Under the pieces are notes generated by a model. That model searched no databases, was not told where the DNA came from, and saw only the letters and a program-made list of their open reading frames with translations. DNA of 64,000 bases from an uncultured Robinsoniella sp. (lineage in GTDB: Bacteria; Bacillota; Clostridia; Lachnospirales; Lachnospiraceae), in NCBI GenBank assembly GCA_900540475.1, contig UQGG01000003.1, positions 62,001 through 126,000 on the forward strand, written 5' to 3'. Below are positions 1 to 8,716 of this stretch, piece by piece. A program made the translations under genes and the position numbers. Numbering within the stretch: the stretch's first letter is position 1; each line of letters starts with the position of its first letter.

Positions 1-2345
1 AAAAGAAATTTAATATTGATGTGCGCATTTACAGCGAAGTGATAAAGATTGATCCTGACCGTAAATGTGTTTTGGTTCGAAATCTGGAAACCAATGAAAC
101 TTATGAAGAAACCTATGACGATCTGGTTATCGCAACGGGGTCATCCCCGCTGAAGCCGCCTATTAAGGGGATTGACGGGAAAGGGATTTATACGCTTTGG
201 ACGGTGCCGGATACCGACGAAATCAAAGCGTTTGTAGCGGAAAAACATCCGAAAAGGGCAGTGATTATCGGAGGCGGATTCATCGGTCTTGAGATGGCGG
301 AAAATTTGCATCAGGCTGGGGCAGAGGTTACGATTATCGAAATGCAGGATCAGGTTATGGCGCCCATTGACAAAGAAATGGCACAGCTGCTCCATGAAAA
401 TATGCAAATGAACGGAGTGGAACTGATACTGGGTGACGGTGTCTCCTATTTTGAAGACCGCTTGGGAAGAACTGCAATTATACTGAACAGCAAAAAAGTA
501 GTGACAGCTGATCTTGTGATTTTATCAATTGGAGTTCGCCCAAACAGCATGCTGGCTAAGGAAGCCGGGCTGCATTTAAATGAACGGGGCGGTATCGTGG
601 TAGATGAAAATCTGAGGACTTCAGATCCCAATATCTACGCAGTAGGAGATGTCATTCAGGTGGAGAATTTTGTTCTGAAAAATCCTGCAATGATTCCTCT
701 TGCCGGACCTGCAAACAAGCAGGCAAGAATCTGTGCAGATAACATAGCGGGAGATAAAAAAGAATATCATGGTTCCCAGGGAACCTCCGTGGCACAGGTA
801 TTTGACCTGACTGTTGCGGCAGTGGGAGTAAATGAAAAGACCCTGAAGAAAATGGGCAGGGTAAAGGGAAGAGATTATGAAACCGTACTGATCAACCAGA
901 AATCCCATGCCGGATACTATCCCGGTGCAACCCAGCTTACTTTAAAAATGCTGTTTGACATGGAAGGTATGATTTTAGGAGCCCAGATTATAGGTCAGGA
1001 CGGCGTCGACAAAAGAATTGATACACTGGCGGTTACCATGCGTTTACACGGTACGGTATTTGATTTGGAAGAATTGGAACTTTCTTATGCTCCACCTTAT
1101 TCCTCAGCGAAAGATCCGGTAAATATGCTTGGATTTACAGCCCATAATGTTCTGGACCATATGGTATCATTTCTGGAATGGGAGGAAATGGATCATTTAC
1201 AGGTACCAGGGCAGGATACACCTTATACAATTCTGGATGTGACAGAAGAGATGGAGCGCCTGGTATATCAGATTCCAGGATCTTACCACATACCCCTGGG
1301 GGAATTAAGAGAAAGAATGAGGGAACTGGATAAAAACAATATGATTATCGTATACTGCGCAATCGGTGTCCGGTCATACAATGGAGCCAGAATACTAATG
1401 CAAAATGGATTTAAAAATGTAAAAGTATTGTCAGGCGGTACCGGTTTCTATAAATCAATGCATTACCAGGACAGGGAAGAATGGGAGGATTCAGAAGGGA
1501 TGACAGAGAAAGAAGTGAAAGCAGCCCAGGCTCAGGCTAACACAGCGCAGGCTAACGCAGCACATGTTAACACAGCACAGGTAAATACAGAAACAGTACC
1601 GGCGCAAAAAGAAATGAAAATTCTGGACTGCTGCGGTCTTCAGTGCCCGGGTCCCATTATGAAGGTAAATGAAACACTGAGAGAAATGGAAGAGAACCAG
1701 GTTCTGCAGGTATCGGCAACGGATATGGGATTTGTCAGAGATATTGATGCCTGGTGCAAAAGAACAGGGAACACCATGGTGAATTCCGAACGCAAAGACA
1801 GAGAAAATATCGTCTATATTAAAAAGGGAACCAATGTGTGCCAGGGAAGTTCCCCGGAAAATGCAGTTACCCTTCCACAAGGCAAGACATTAATCGTATT
1901 CAGCGGGGATCTGGATAAAGTTCTGGCTTCCTTTATTATCGCAAACGGAGCGGCAGCAATGGGCAGGCCAGTCACCATGTTCTTTACCTTCTGGGGGCTG
2001 AATGCACTGCGAAAAACAGATAAACAATCGGTGAAGAAACCGTTTATCGAGAAAATGTTCGGTGCCATGATGCCCAGAGGTACCGGCAAATTAAAACTTT
2101 CCAGGATGAATATGGCTGGAATGGGAACCAAAATGATGAAGAAAGTAATGAAGGATAAAAATGTGGAATCCCTGGAAGAACTGATGCAGCATGCCATGGC
2201 AAATGGGATTAAACTGGTAGCTTGTACCATGTCCATGGATGTGATGGGAATAACCAAAGAAGAGCTGATCGATGGTGTGGAACTGGCTGGTGTGGCAACT
2301 TATCTTGGAGATGCGGAAGAGTCGAATGTGAATTTGTTTATTTAA
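1..2345 (+). CDS. CoA-disulfide reductase-like flavoprotein with rhodanese, TusA and DsrE domains (5' partial)
   Basis: The reading frame is open to the left window edge, so the N-terminal FAD-binding part with the redox cysteine is missing. What remains is the NADH-binding half of a pyridine nucleotide-disulfide reductase (GGGFIGLEMAE near 270-305, YAVGDVI near 640-655) and its dimerisation domain. A rhodanese domain follows at about 1200-1460, with active-site loop YCAIGVRS. After an Ala/Gln/Asn-rich linker (about 1510-1610) comes a TusA/SirA domain with its CPGP motif near 1645, then a DsrE/DsrF-like domain (about 1880-2345). Families with this layout reduce CoA or protein persulfides and pass sulfane sulfur from one domain to the next in the cytoplasm. 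The exact substrate cannot be read from sequence. The stop is followed by a new promoter, so this is the last gene of its unit. Confidence 0.9.
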   Translation, partial: KKFNIDVRIYSEVIKIDPDRKCVLVRNLETNETYEETYDDLVIATGSSPLKPPIKGIDGKGIYTLWTVPDTDEIKAFVAEKHPKRAVIIGGGFIGLEMAENLHQAGAEVTIIEMQDQVMAPIDKEMAQLLHENMQMNGVELILGDGVSYFEDRLGRTAIILNSKKVVTADLVILSIGVRPNSMLAKEAGLHLNERGGIVVDENLRTSDPNIYAVGDVIQVENFVLKNPAMIPLAGPANKQARICADNIAGDKKEYHGSQGTSVAQVFDLTVAAVGVNEKTLKKMGRVKGRDYETVLINQKSHAGYYPGATQLTLKMLFDMEGMILGAQIIGQDGVDKRIDTLAVTMRLHGTVFDLEELELSYAPPYSSAKDPVNMLGFTAHNVLDHMVSFLEWEEMDHLQVPGQDTPYTILDVTEEMERLVYQIPGSYHIPLGELRERMRELDKNNMIIVYCAIGVRSYNGARILMQNGFKNVKVLSGGTGFYKSMHYQDREEWEDSEGMTEKEVKAAQAQANTAQANAAHVNTAQVNTETVPAQKEMKILDCCGLQCPGPIMKVNETLREMEENQVLQVSATDMGFVRDIDAWCKRTGNTMVNSERKDRENIVYIKKGTNVCQGSSPENAVTLPQGKTLIVFSGDLDKVLASFIIANGAAAMGRPVTMFFTFWGLNALRKTDKQSVKKPFIEKMFGAMMPRGTGKLKLSRMNMAGMGTKMMKKVMKDKNVESLEELMQHAMANGIKLVACTMSMDVMGITKEELIDGVELAGVATYLGDAEESNVNLFI

Positions 2346-2382
2346 GAAATTAGTTACCTGTTCCTCTATAATTTAAAAAATT

Positions 2383-2411
2383 TTGACATTTCCTGAAAAT
2401 AATACTATAAT
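2383..2411 (+). promoter_or_regulatory. Sigma-A-type promoter for the 2441-2905 gene
   Basis: TTGACA at 2383-2388 and TATAAT at 2406-2411 are separated by exactly 17 bases. Both boxes match the consensus. The start codon at 2441 lies 30 bases downstream, behind an AGGAGG site. Confidence 0.85.
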
Positions 2412-2440
2412 AACTGTCGGAAATTCAACAGGAGGAACAT

Positions 2441-2905
2441 ATGGCTAAAAAAAGACATCTAAAAAAGAAAAATAAGATGATGACAGGAAATGTCATTGAA
2501 AATGAAACACGCAAAGAAACTAACGAAACAAAAGAAACAAAAGAAACAAAAAAAGCAGACACAGCAGCTACAGCTGCCACGGCAGCAGCATTTACAGTAG
2601 CGGAAACCTCAGCAGCAGTTAAGGAAACAGCAGCTGCCCGGACAGAAGAAGTTCAGACAGAGATCCCTAAAAAGGAAGAGGCTACTGCTGCTAAAAAACG
2701 GGCATCTAAGAAAACGAATTTTTATGTACAGTTTCAGGATGCAGAATATAATGAACAGGATATCATTGCCCAGGTGAAAAAGATCTGGAAGGATGCCGGC
2801 AACCGTATTGCGGATTTGAACACAATGGATATTTATGTGAAGCCGGAAGAAAAGATGGTATATTATACAATTAATGAAGAGTTGAGTGCGTCATTTGCAC
2901 TTTAA
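2441..2905 (+). CDS. DUF6465-like protein with Lys/Ala-rich N-terminus
   Basis: The 154-residue protein has two parts. Residues 1-85 are low complexity: a Lys run (AKKRHLKKK), repeats of KETNET/KETKET, then Ala/Thr-rich sequence. Residues 88-154 form a compact domain starting TNFYVQFQDAEYNEQDI, with a predicted helix (IIAQVKKIWKDAG) and a strand pair ending YYTINEE. The C-terminal part resembles the DUF6465 family seen in Lachnospiraceae; this assignment is from memory. No enzyme motif is visible. The basic tail could bind nucleic acid or another polyanion, but that is a guess. The gene has its own consensus promoter, an AGGAGG site and a strong terminator, so it is a single-gene unit that is probably well expressed. 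Confidence 0.75.
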   Translation: MAKKRHLKKKNKMMTGNVIENETRKETNETKETKETKKADTAATAATAAAFTVAETSAAVKETAAARTEEVQTEIPKKEEATAAKKRASKKTNFYVQFQDAEYNEQDIIAQVKKIWKDAGNRIADLNTMDIYVKPEEKMVYYTINEELSASFAL

Positions 2906-2952
2906 AAACAGGTGGACCCCAAACGGATATGTTGGGGGTCCACCTGTTTTTG
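2904..2952 (+). terminator. Intrinsic terminator after the DUF6465-like gene
   Basis: A long inverted repeat (arms ACAGGTGGACCCC and GGGGTCCACCTGT) is followed by TTTTTG. The A-rich left flank could also let it stop the convergent crp-like gene. Confidence 0.9.
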
Positions 2953-2980
2953 TATAACAAAATGTAATGGTTTATACCGT

Positions 2981-3658
2981 TTACAGAAGTTCTTTTAAGC
3001 TTTGCTTATCCAGAAGCCGTATGCCGCCTCTGGATAATTCCACAAAGCCCTCTGATGAAAAATACTTGAGCATCCGGGAAACTACTTCTCTGGCGCTGCC
3101 GGTATATTTGGCAATCTGTTCATGGGTCATTTTGATAGTATCCGATTTTGTCCGGCTGCATTCGTCCAGCAGGAAAATAGCCAGTCGCTTGTCAAAACTC
3201 ATAAATAAAATCTGCTGCATAGCCCACATAACATCAGAGAAACGTTCGGTTGCCAGTTTATATGCATAGGCTTCCACATGAATGTTTTCTTCCATAAGTC
3301 CGGAAACAGCAGAAGAATTAATCTGCAGTATCTCGCAGTCTTCGGCTGCATCAATATACACATCAAATGTAATGGTTTGGAGCACGCAGGATGCAGATAA
3401 AATGCAGACCTCACCTGCGCCCAGCCGATAGAGTGTCACTTCCTTACCAGTTTCGGAAAGTAAATAAGTACGCATAACCCCGCTTTTGATGATGAGCATT
3501 CCGATACAGTCATTTTCGCCAAAGTGTATGTGGCTGTCTCTTGCATAGCTGGTGGTGACTGCATTTCTTGCAAGAGTATCCTTTTGAGCGGTATTTAGAT
3601 ACTGCCAGAATGGCAGGTATTTTTCCAAAATCAGGGAATTTCCTTCCAAATGATCCAT
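2981..3658 (-). CDS. Crp/Fnr family transcriptional regulator
   Basis: The 225-residue protein has an N-terminal cyclic-nucleotide-binding-type beta barrel (about residues 20-125, including DCIGMLIIKSGVMRTY and LYRLGAGEVC) and a C-terminal Crp-type winged helix (about 150-220, IKMTHEQIAKYTGSAREVVSRMLKYF). The helix-turn-helix recognition segment is SAREVVSRML. No Fnr-style four-cysteine cluster is seen at the N-terminus, so an oxygen-sensing Fe-S cluster is unlikely. The start at 3658 is chosen because AAAGGAG sits just upstream; an in-frame ATG at 3733 has no such site and would overlap the GNAT gene. It lies 16 bases after the GNAT gene, so the two are probably cotranscribed. Small Clostridial Crp/Fnr proteins of this type often control stress or metal/sulfur genes; the target here is unknown. 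Confidence 0.88.
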   Translation of the reverse strand: MDHLEGNSLILEKYLPFWQYLNTAQKDTLARNAVTTSYARDSHIHFGENDCIGMLIIKSGVMRTYLLSETGKEVTLYRLGAGEVCILSASCVLQTITFDVYIDAAEDCEILQINSSAVSGLMEENIHVEAYAYKLATERFSDVMWAMQQILFMSFDKRLAIFLLDECSRTKSDTIKMTHEQIAKYTGSAREVVSRMLKYFSSEGFVELSRGGIRLLDKQSLKELL

Positions 3659-3674
3659 AATTACTCCTTTTTGA

Positions 3675-4160
3675 CTATTTTTCTCGCTGGAAAGCAATAC
3701 GTTTTGATCCGTCTTCCAGATAGATGGTTCCACAGTGTATAAAACCGTTTTTCATTAAAGCTTTCTGCATGGGAAGATTATCGTCATGGGTGTCAATTTT
3801 AAGGTTGCCGCACTGCTGAAAACACCATTGGAAGATAAAGGAGGCAACTCCTTTTGTACCCGCGGCAGAAGTAATGCGGTGAATGACTCCATAAGGCAAT
3901 TCGTTTAACCAGCTGCCGTCAAAGATTTTCCGGTAAGAAGGGTCTGTTCCTGTTTTAAAATAAAAGGTTCCGGCGATTTTTCCATTATGAATGCAGACAT
4001 AACTGCAGCCTTGGGCAACATCGGATTGGACAAGTGCATCGGATGGGTAGGTGCTTCCCCACTGTGAGGGATTGCCGTTTTTCGCCATAAAGTCTCTGGC
4101 ATCTGCATATAGCTGCAGCAATGTATCTAAATCACCTGGGGTACTTTTTCTGATTTCCAT
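3675..4160 (-). CDS. GNAT family N-acetyltransferase
   Basis: The 161-residue protein begins MEIRKSTPGDLDTLLQLY, the usual first strand and helix of GNAT acetyltransferases. It continues with a central beta strand (IAGTFYFKTG), a helix (GVASFIFQWCFQQC) and the typical C-terminal motif DTHDDNLPMQKALMKNGF. The acetyl-CoA loop Q/RxxGxG/A is weakly conserved (TSAAGTKGVAS). Substrate is not predictable. It is the first gene of a two-gene minus-strand unit with the Crp/Fnr regulator. Confidence 0.85.
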   Translation of the reverse strand: MEIRKSTPGDLDTLLQLYADARDFMAKNGNPSQWGSTYPSDALVQSDVAQGCSYVCIHNGKIAGTFYFKTGTDPSYRKIFDGSWLNELPYGVIHRITSAAGTKGVASFIFQWCFQQCGNLKIDTHDDNLPMQKALMKNGFIHCGTIYLEDGSKRIAFQREK

Positions 4161-4527
4161 TTATGAGATTCCTTCCTGTATGTAAAATTAATATAAAAAA
4201 TTACAGGCAGATCCTGCAATATTATATTTTCATTTTATCCTATGAATTCCAAAAGAACAAGGAAGAGTTTGTATAAATAATTAAAATTCCAGTAAAAACA
4301 CAACCGTTTTTAAAGGATGTGCTTTTATATTTTATGATGTTACTGCTAATAATGTATAATAAAATGTCATATAGCATACCACGGAATTCGGTATTTTATG
4401 TAAATATTTTCGTTTTTTCCAAAATAAATGGGATTCTTGTCATTGCCCTATGTCGAAAACTGCGGTAAAATGGAGACATGTCATTTTTGGAAGATGAAAG
4501 AAGACAGAAAAAGAAGGGACACCTGTT
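4161..4527. other. AT-rich divergent intergenic region before the opu-like operon
   Basis: No gene is seen. The stretch separates the minus-strand GNAT/Crp unit from the plus-strand ABC importer and must hold both promoters. A TATAAT-like box (TGTATAATAAAA near 4355) is visible without a good -35 partner. A weak inverted repeat (ATACC ... GGTAT) lies around 4376-4396. Confidence 0.4.
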
Positions 4528-5160
4528 ATGTGGCAGCAAATCATAGATTATTTTACAAATAACATAGATACTTATCTGACGGCAGTATGGGAGCACGTGT
4601 GGATTAGTTTGCTTTCTCTCGGTATTGCGCTGGCAGTGGGCATTCCGGCAGGCATATACTGTGCACACACAAAGAAATTCCGCAAGTGGATAACCGCATT
4701 CTTTAATGTCCTGCGTATTGTACCCAGTTTCGCCGTTTTAATATTATTAATTCCCATTATGGGTACCGGTGTGAAACCTGCAATGACAGCACTGGTGATT
4801 CTGGCAATTCCGCCCATTCTTATGAATACAAATGCAGGATTTGAAAGCACCCCCGAATTTATACTGGAAACTGCCCGGGGACTTGGTATGACAGATAAAC
4901 AGATATTTCAAAAAGTGAGAATTCCCCTCGCTCTGCCGTATATTCTCATCGGCACCAAGACTGCATTAGTTGAGATTATCGCCAGTGCTACCCTGGCTGC
5001 CTATATTGGAGGCGGTGGACTTGGGACAATTATATTTACCGGGCTTGGATTAAACAGAACTGATTTATTATTGATTGGCGGAATCTCAGTGGCGCTGTTA
5101 TCCCTCTTTTCCGGGTTCCTGGTGACAGCTGCAGAAAAATGGATTGTAAGATACCGCTAG
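4528..5160 (+). CDS. Osmoprotectant ABC transporter permease (OpuCB-like)
   Basis: The 210-residue membrane protein has about five to six hydrophobic segments and the BPD permease EAA loop (ETARGLGMTDKQIFQKVRIP, about residues 113-132) that contacts the ATPase. The short length and the opening IIDYFTNNIDTYLTAVWEHVWIS match the OpuBB/OpuCB family for glycine betaine, carnitine or choline. It is the first gene of a four-gene importer with a binding protein, an ATPase and a second permease. Start ATG follows AAGGGACACC, a weak ribosome site. Confidence 0.88.
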   Translation: MWQQIIDYFTNNIDTYLTAVWEHVWISLLSLGIALAVGIPAGIYCAHTKKFRKWITAFFNVLRIVPSFAVLILLIPIMGTGVKPAMTALVILAIPPILMNTNAGFESTPEFILETARGLGMTDKQIFQKVRIPLALPYILIGTKTALVEIIASATLAAYIGGGGLGTIIFTGLGLNRTDLLLIGGISVALLSLFSGFLVTAAEKWIVRYR

Positions 5161-5245
5161 TACTCCATCCAGCCAGAAAGCCTACTGGCAATGGGGAAAA
5201 AAATATAGTCAGTGCAGAGCACTGTAGAATAGTAAGGAGAACAAA

Positions 5246-6148
5246 ATGAAAAAAGGAAAAAAAGTTTTAAAAAAAATATTTGCAATATTTTTAGCAGCAT
5301 CTATAACCGCTTCAATAGCTGGCTGCGGCGACAGCAAAAGCGATGAAAAGAACATAAAAGTAGGGTCAAAGGATCTTACGGAGAATCTGGTTGTAGCGGA
5401 AGTTTATGCCCTGGCACTGGAGGATGCAGGTTTTACGGTAGAGAGAGTCATGGATATAGCAGGATCTGTAGTTCATACCTCCATCATGAATGGAGAAGTG
5501 GATCTTTACCCGGAATATACCGGCACCGGTTTGATCTCTATTTTAAAAATGGATCCCATGACAGATGCACAACAGGTATATGACACGGTAAAGGAAGAAT
5601 ATGAAAAGCAGTATAAATTGATCTGGCTGGACTATTCTCAGGCAAATGATGGACAGGGTCTGGTTATACGCACTGATGTGGCAGATAAATTTGGAATTAA
5701 AACGATATCAGATTTACAGAAAAATGCGTCCGAACTGCGTTTTGCTTCCCAGGGGGAATTTGACCAGAGAGAAGACGGGATGCTGGGTCTGGAAAAGCTC
5801 TATGGACCATTTGACTGGAAATCGTCAAAAGTATATGACGGCGGGCTGAAATATTCCGTACTGGAAAATGATGAGGCGGATGTGGCACCGGCGTATACTA
5901 CCGAAGGCCAGCTTGTAAAAGATGAATTTACTCTTCTGGAAGATGATAAGAAGCTCTGGCCACCCTATAATTTAGCTCCGGTTGTGCGGGAGACCGTGTT
6001 AAACACTTATCCGGAAATTGCAGACATTTTAAATAAGATCAGTGCTACTCTGGATACGAAGACAGTTACGAAGCTAAATGCTCAGGTAGATGTGGATAAG
6101 CGGGAATACGAAGAGGTGGCAAAGGAGTATTACGACAGTATAAAATAA
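5246..6148 (+). CDS. Osmoprotectant-binding lipoprotein (OpuCC-like)
   Basis: The 300-residue protein has a signal peptide ending in a lipobox with Cys27 (SIAGC), so the mature protein should be lipid-anchored on the outer face of the membrane. The rest matches the OpuAC/ProX-type periplasmic binding fold: KVGSKDLTENLVVAEVYALALE, then VVHTSIMNGEVDLYPEYTGTGL, a segment typical of quaternary-amine binders. Late conserved blocks include YNLAPVVRETVL. The ligand is probably glycine betaine, choline or carnitine, inferred from the family. It lies 85 bases after the first permease, with AAGGAGAAC before the start. Confidence 0.9.
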   Translation: MKKGKKVLKKIFAIFLAASITASIAGCGDSKSDEKNIKVGSKDLTENLVVAEVYALALEDAGFTVERVMDIAGSVVHTSIMNGEVDLYPEYTGTGLISILKMDPMTDAQQVYDTVKEEYEKQYKLIWLDYSQANDGQGLVIRTDVADKFGIKTISDLQKNASELRFASQGEFDQREDGMLGLEKLYGPFDWKSSKVYDGGLKYSVLENDEADVAPAYTTEGQLVKDEFTLLEDDKKLWPPYNLAPVVRETVLNTYPEIADILNKISATLDTKTVTKLNAQVDVDKREYEEVAKEYYDSIK

Positions 6149-6170
6149 TGCAGCTAACGGAGGCATTTGT

Positions 6171-6938
6171 GTGAAGAAAGCAATTGAATTTATAAATGTA
6201 AGCAAAAAATTTGATAATACCGGATATTTTGCAGTAAATGATGTTAGCTGTGAGATCGGTCAGGGCGAATTTATAACGATACTGGGATCATCCGGATGTG
6301 GGAAAACGACTTTACTGAAAATGATCAACCGCCTTTATGAGCCGGATACAGGTACCATAAGAATTTTTGGAGAGGATATCAGTTCCAGAGATCCGGTTCT
6401 GCTTAGAAGAGAGATTGGATATGTAATCCAGCAGGTTGGTCTGTTTCCCCATATGACCGTTGGGGATAATATCGCTACGGTCCCAAGGCTGTTAAAGTGG
6501 CCGGAGGAAAAAGTGCAGGCAAGAGTAAAAGAGCTGCTTGAGATGGTGGGGCTGGCATTTGCAGAATATGGTAATAGATATCCTTCCCAGCTTTCCGGAG
6601 GCCAGCAGCAAAGAGCAGGTCTTGCAAGAGCCCTGTGTGCAGATCCTCAGATCATGCTGATGGATGAACCCTTTGGTGCTATTGATGCCATCAACCGTAT
6701 GAACCTTCAGGAGGAACTTTTGAAAATCCACGGAGCATCCAAAAAGACGTTCTTATTTGTGACGCATGATATTAATGAGGCGTTTAAACTTGGCAACCGG
6801 GTAATTATTATGAATGAAGGTAAAATCAGACAGTTTGACAAGCCGGAGGTAATCGCTCGAAATCCTGCGGATGATTTTGTGAAATCCCTGATTGACTCTA
6901 CACGGAAACAGGAACAATTCTGGGAGGCGTTTACATGA
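6171..6938 (+). CDS. Osmoprotectant ABC transporter ATP-binding protein (OpuCA-like, no CBS domains)
   Basis: This is a 255-residue ABC ATPase: Walker A GSSGCGKTT at residues 39-47, Q-loop in YVIQQVGLFPHMT, signature LSGGQQQR near 140, Walker B IMLMDEPFGAID, and the H-loop in FVTHDINEA. Family members such as OpuCA are usually about 370-400 residues with two C-terminal CBS domains that sense ionic strength; this one stops right after the ATPase core, so that kind of gating should be absent. The start is GTG at 6171 with CGGAGG nine bases before. It overlaps the next permease by four bases, which suggests translational coupling. Confidence 0.92.
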   Translation: MKKAIEFINVSKKFDNTGYFAVNDVSCEIGQGEFITILGSSGCGKTTLLKMINRLYEPDTGTIRIFGEDISSRDPVLLRREIGYVIQQVGLFPHMTVGDNIATVPRLLKWPEEKVQARVKELLEMVGLAFAEYGNRYPSQLSGGQQQRAGLARALCADPQIMLMDEPFGAIDAINRMNLQEELLKIHGASKKTFLFVTHDINEAFKLGNRVIIMNEGKIRQFDKPEVIARNPADDFVKSLIDSTRKQEQFWEAFT

Positions 6939-7552
6939 TCACATATCTGGTAAAATACCATGATAAATTATTGAATGCATTGGCGGAACATATTATGATC
7001 GTCCTGATTACCCTGGTATTATCCGTAGTACTGGCTTCGGTTTTGACTATTTTAGCCATGTATTTTCAATGGATATCCAAGATTCTCATCGGATTTTTTT
7101 CCATGATTTATTCCATACCAAGCTTAGCACTGTTTGCTATTTTAATACCTGTGACAGGTCTTGGGAGAAATACGGCAGTGATTGTACTGGTGATGTATAA
7201 CCAGTATCTGCTGCTGCGTAATTTTATAGATGGGCTTAACCAGGTGGATGGATCTGTGATAGAAGCCGCGACGGGAATGGGCATGAGCCGTATGCAGGTA
7301 CTGGTTAAGGTACGAATTCCGCTGTCCCTGCGACCGTTATTTACGGGGATTCATCTGGCGGTGGTATCTACAATCGGAATCGCAACGATAGCGGCTACAA
7401 TTAATGCGGGCGGACTTGGCAGTATCCTGCTTGACGGTCTGCGGACCTTAAATGTCAACAAGATTCTGTGGGGGAGCATTTTGTCGGCGGGGCTGGCTAT
7501 TGTGGTAAATGCAGGACTGAGCAGGTTAGAAAAGCATATGGCAAAAAGATAG
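6935..7552 (+). CDS. Osmoprotectant ABC transporter permease (OpuCD-like)
   Basis: The second permease has 205 residues and the same fold as the first: about five membrane segments and an EAA loop (EAATGMGMSRMQVLVKVRIP, about residues 110-129). The ATGATC start overlaps the ATPase stop. Together with 4528-7552 it completes an OpuC-type importer. The next gene (LytTR) begins about 20 bases after the stop. Confidence 0.9.
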   Translation: MITYLVKYHDKLLNALAEHIMIVLITLVLSVVLASVLTILAMYFQWISKILIGFFSMIYSIPSLALFAILIPVTGLGRNTAVIVLVMYNQYLLLRNFIDGLNQVDGSVIEAATGMGMSRMQVLVKVRIPLSLRPLFTGIHLAVVSTIGIATIAATINAGGLGSILLDGLRTLNVNKILWGSILSAGLAIVVNAGLSRLEKHMAKR

Positions 7553-7573
7553 ATGGATGAGGCAGGTGTGGGG

Positions 7574-8011
7574 ATGAAGATCATAATTGAAACACCAGAA
7601 AAGGATGAAGAAGATAAAATTATTATTTCTATGCATAAATTGAATGAAAATGTCCTGAAACTGATCACGGCACTGAAAATGCAGCAGGATACCCTGATCG
7701 GATATAAGGAGGAGCAGATGTACCGGATTCATCCCAATGAAGTTTATTACTTTGAGACAGTGGATAATAAGTCCTATATGTATTGCAGAGAATCTGTTTA
7801 TGAAATAAAACAGAAGCTGTATCAGATCGAAGAAGTTTACGGAGTCAGTGACTTCCTTAGAATATCCAAGTCCGTCATCATCAATATGGATAAAATAAGT
7901 TCCATAAGACCAGCATTTGGCGGAAGGTTTGAAGCGATGCTGGAAAATGGGGAAAAGATAATCATTTCCAGACAATATGTGCCGGAACTAAAGAAAAAAA
8001 TGAATGTGTAG
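7574..8011 (+). CDS. LytTR-domain DNA-binding regulator
   Basis: The protein has about 145 residues, with a short N-terminal region and a LytTR domain from about residue 50 to the end: YKEEQMYRIHPNEVYYFETVDNKSYMY, then YEIKQKLYQIEE, FLRISKSVIINMDKI and FEAMLENGEKIIISRQY. No receiver domain is present. Such stand-alone LytTR proteins, followed by a DUF3021 membrane protein, are a common Firmicute pair that controls itself or a nearby ABC exporter. ATG at 7574 is chosen because the protein then opens MKIIIE like relatives; ATG at 7553 is in frame and possible. The ABC exporter at 8717 is the likely target by context. Confidence 0.88.
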   Translation: MKIIIETPEKDEEDKIIISMHKLNENVLKLITALKMQQDTLIGYKEEQMYRIHPNEVYYFETVDNKSYMYCRESVYEIKQKLYQIEEVYGVSDFLRISKSVIINMDKISSIRPAFGGRFEAMLENGEKIIISRQYVPELKKKMNV

Positions 8012-8024
8012 GGGGGAGAACGGG

Positions 8025-8507
8025 ATGGAAAAAGAACATCAGACAGGTTGGATCAAAGCTTTGGTTCATGATTTTTGTGCAATTACGACTGGAATTCTGG
8101 TGATGCTGACTCTGGCAACCTTAGGTATCAGTACCGATGTGATTGAACTTCCCAGTAATATATTTGGACAGATATTACTCCTGTCATTTTTAACAACGCT
8201 GTTTAATACCATCCTCTATATATGGACGCCGAAAAATAGGTTCAGTGCCATTTTAAGAAGAGGCATACACTTAATCTGCGTTATCACTGTAGTAGTGTTA
8301 TTTGCCACGTACTGCAACTGGGGGATCAACACCTGGAATGACAGACTGATCCTTACGGCAGAAGTTCTTGTAGTCTACGCAGTTGTTGTATTTTTATCTT
8401 ATTTTAAATCCCATAAGGAGGCAAAGGAGCTGGATCGTGGAATAAAAGAATACCATAAGAGAAAGAAAGACATGTTTGGTTTCAAAGAGAATGACAAAAA
8501 TAAATAG
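8025..8507 (+). CDS. DUF3021 family membrane protein
   Basis: The protein has 160 residues and four predicted membrane segments (about residues 20-40, 48-68, 80-100 and 108-128), then a basic tail (KEYHKRKKDMFGFKENDKNK). This is the DUF3021 pattern, nearly always found after a LytTR regulator, as here. It is thought to act as the membrane partner of the LytTR protein; the mechanism is not known to me. The start at 8025 is preceded by GGGGGGAGAACGGG. An upstream in-frame ATG at 8004 overlaps the LytTR gene and is less likely. Confidence 0.85.
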   Translation: MEKEHQTGWIKALVHDFCAITTGILVMLTLATLGISTDVIELPSNIFGQILLLSFLTTLFNTILYIWTPKNRFSAILRRGIHLICVITVVVLFATYCNWGINTWNDRLILTAEVLVVYAVVVFLSYFKSHKEAKELDRGIKEYHKRKKDMFGFKENDKNK

Positions 8508-8548
8508 CAGCTTACACTCTATTTTATACTTCTTATACCTTAAATTAG

Positions 8549-8578
8549 GCAGGTCGCTTTGCGGCCTGTTGTTTTTTT
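8549..8578 (+). terminator. Intrinsic terminator after LytTR-DUF3021
   Basis: Stem CAGGTCGC / GCGGCCTG (one wobble pair) with a TTT loop is followed by TTGTTTTTTT. It ends the unit that includes DUF3021 and separates it from the ABC exporter. Confidence 0.85.
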
Positions 8579-8716
8579 GCAGAAAAATAATAGAATAGAA
8601 AATCATAGAGAAATCCCGGGAGAAGAATAGAACAGAAGGGAATGTCGCAGTACGAACTTTCTTCCGGCTTATGTGCGGCGGTATGACAGAGAAATCTGTT
8701 ATAAAATGGTGGTTAT

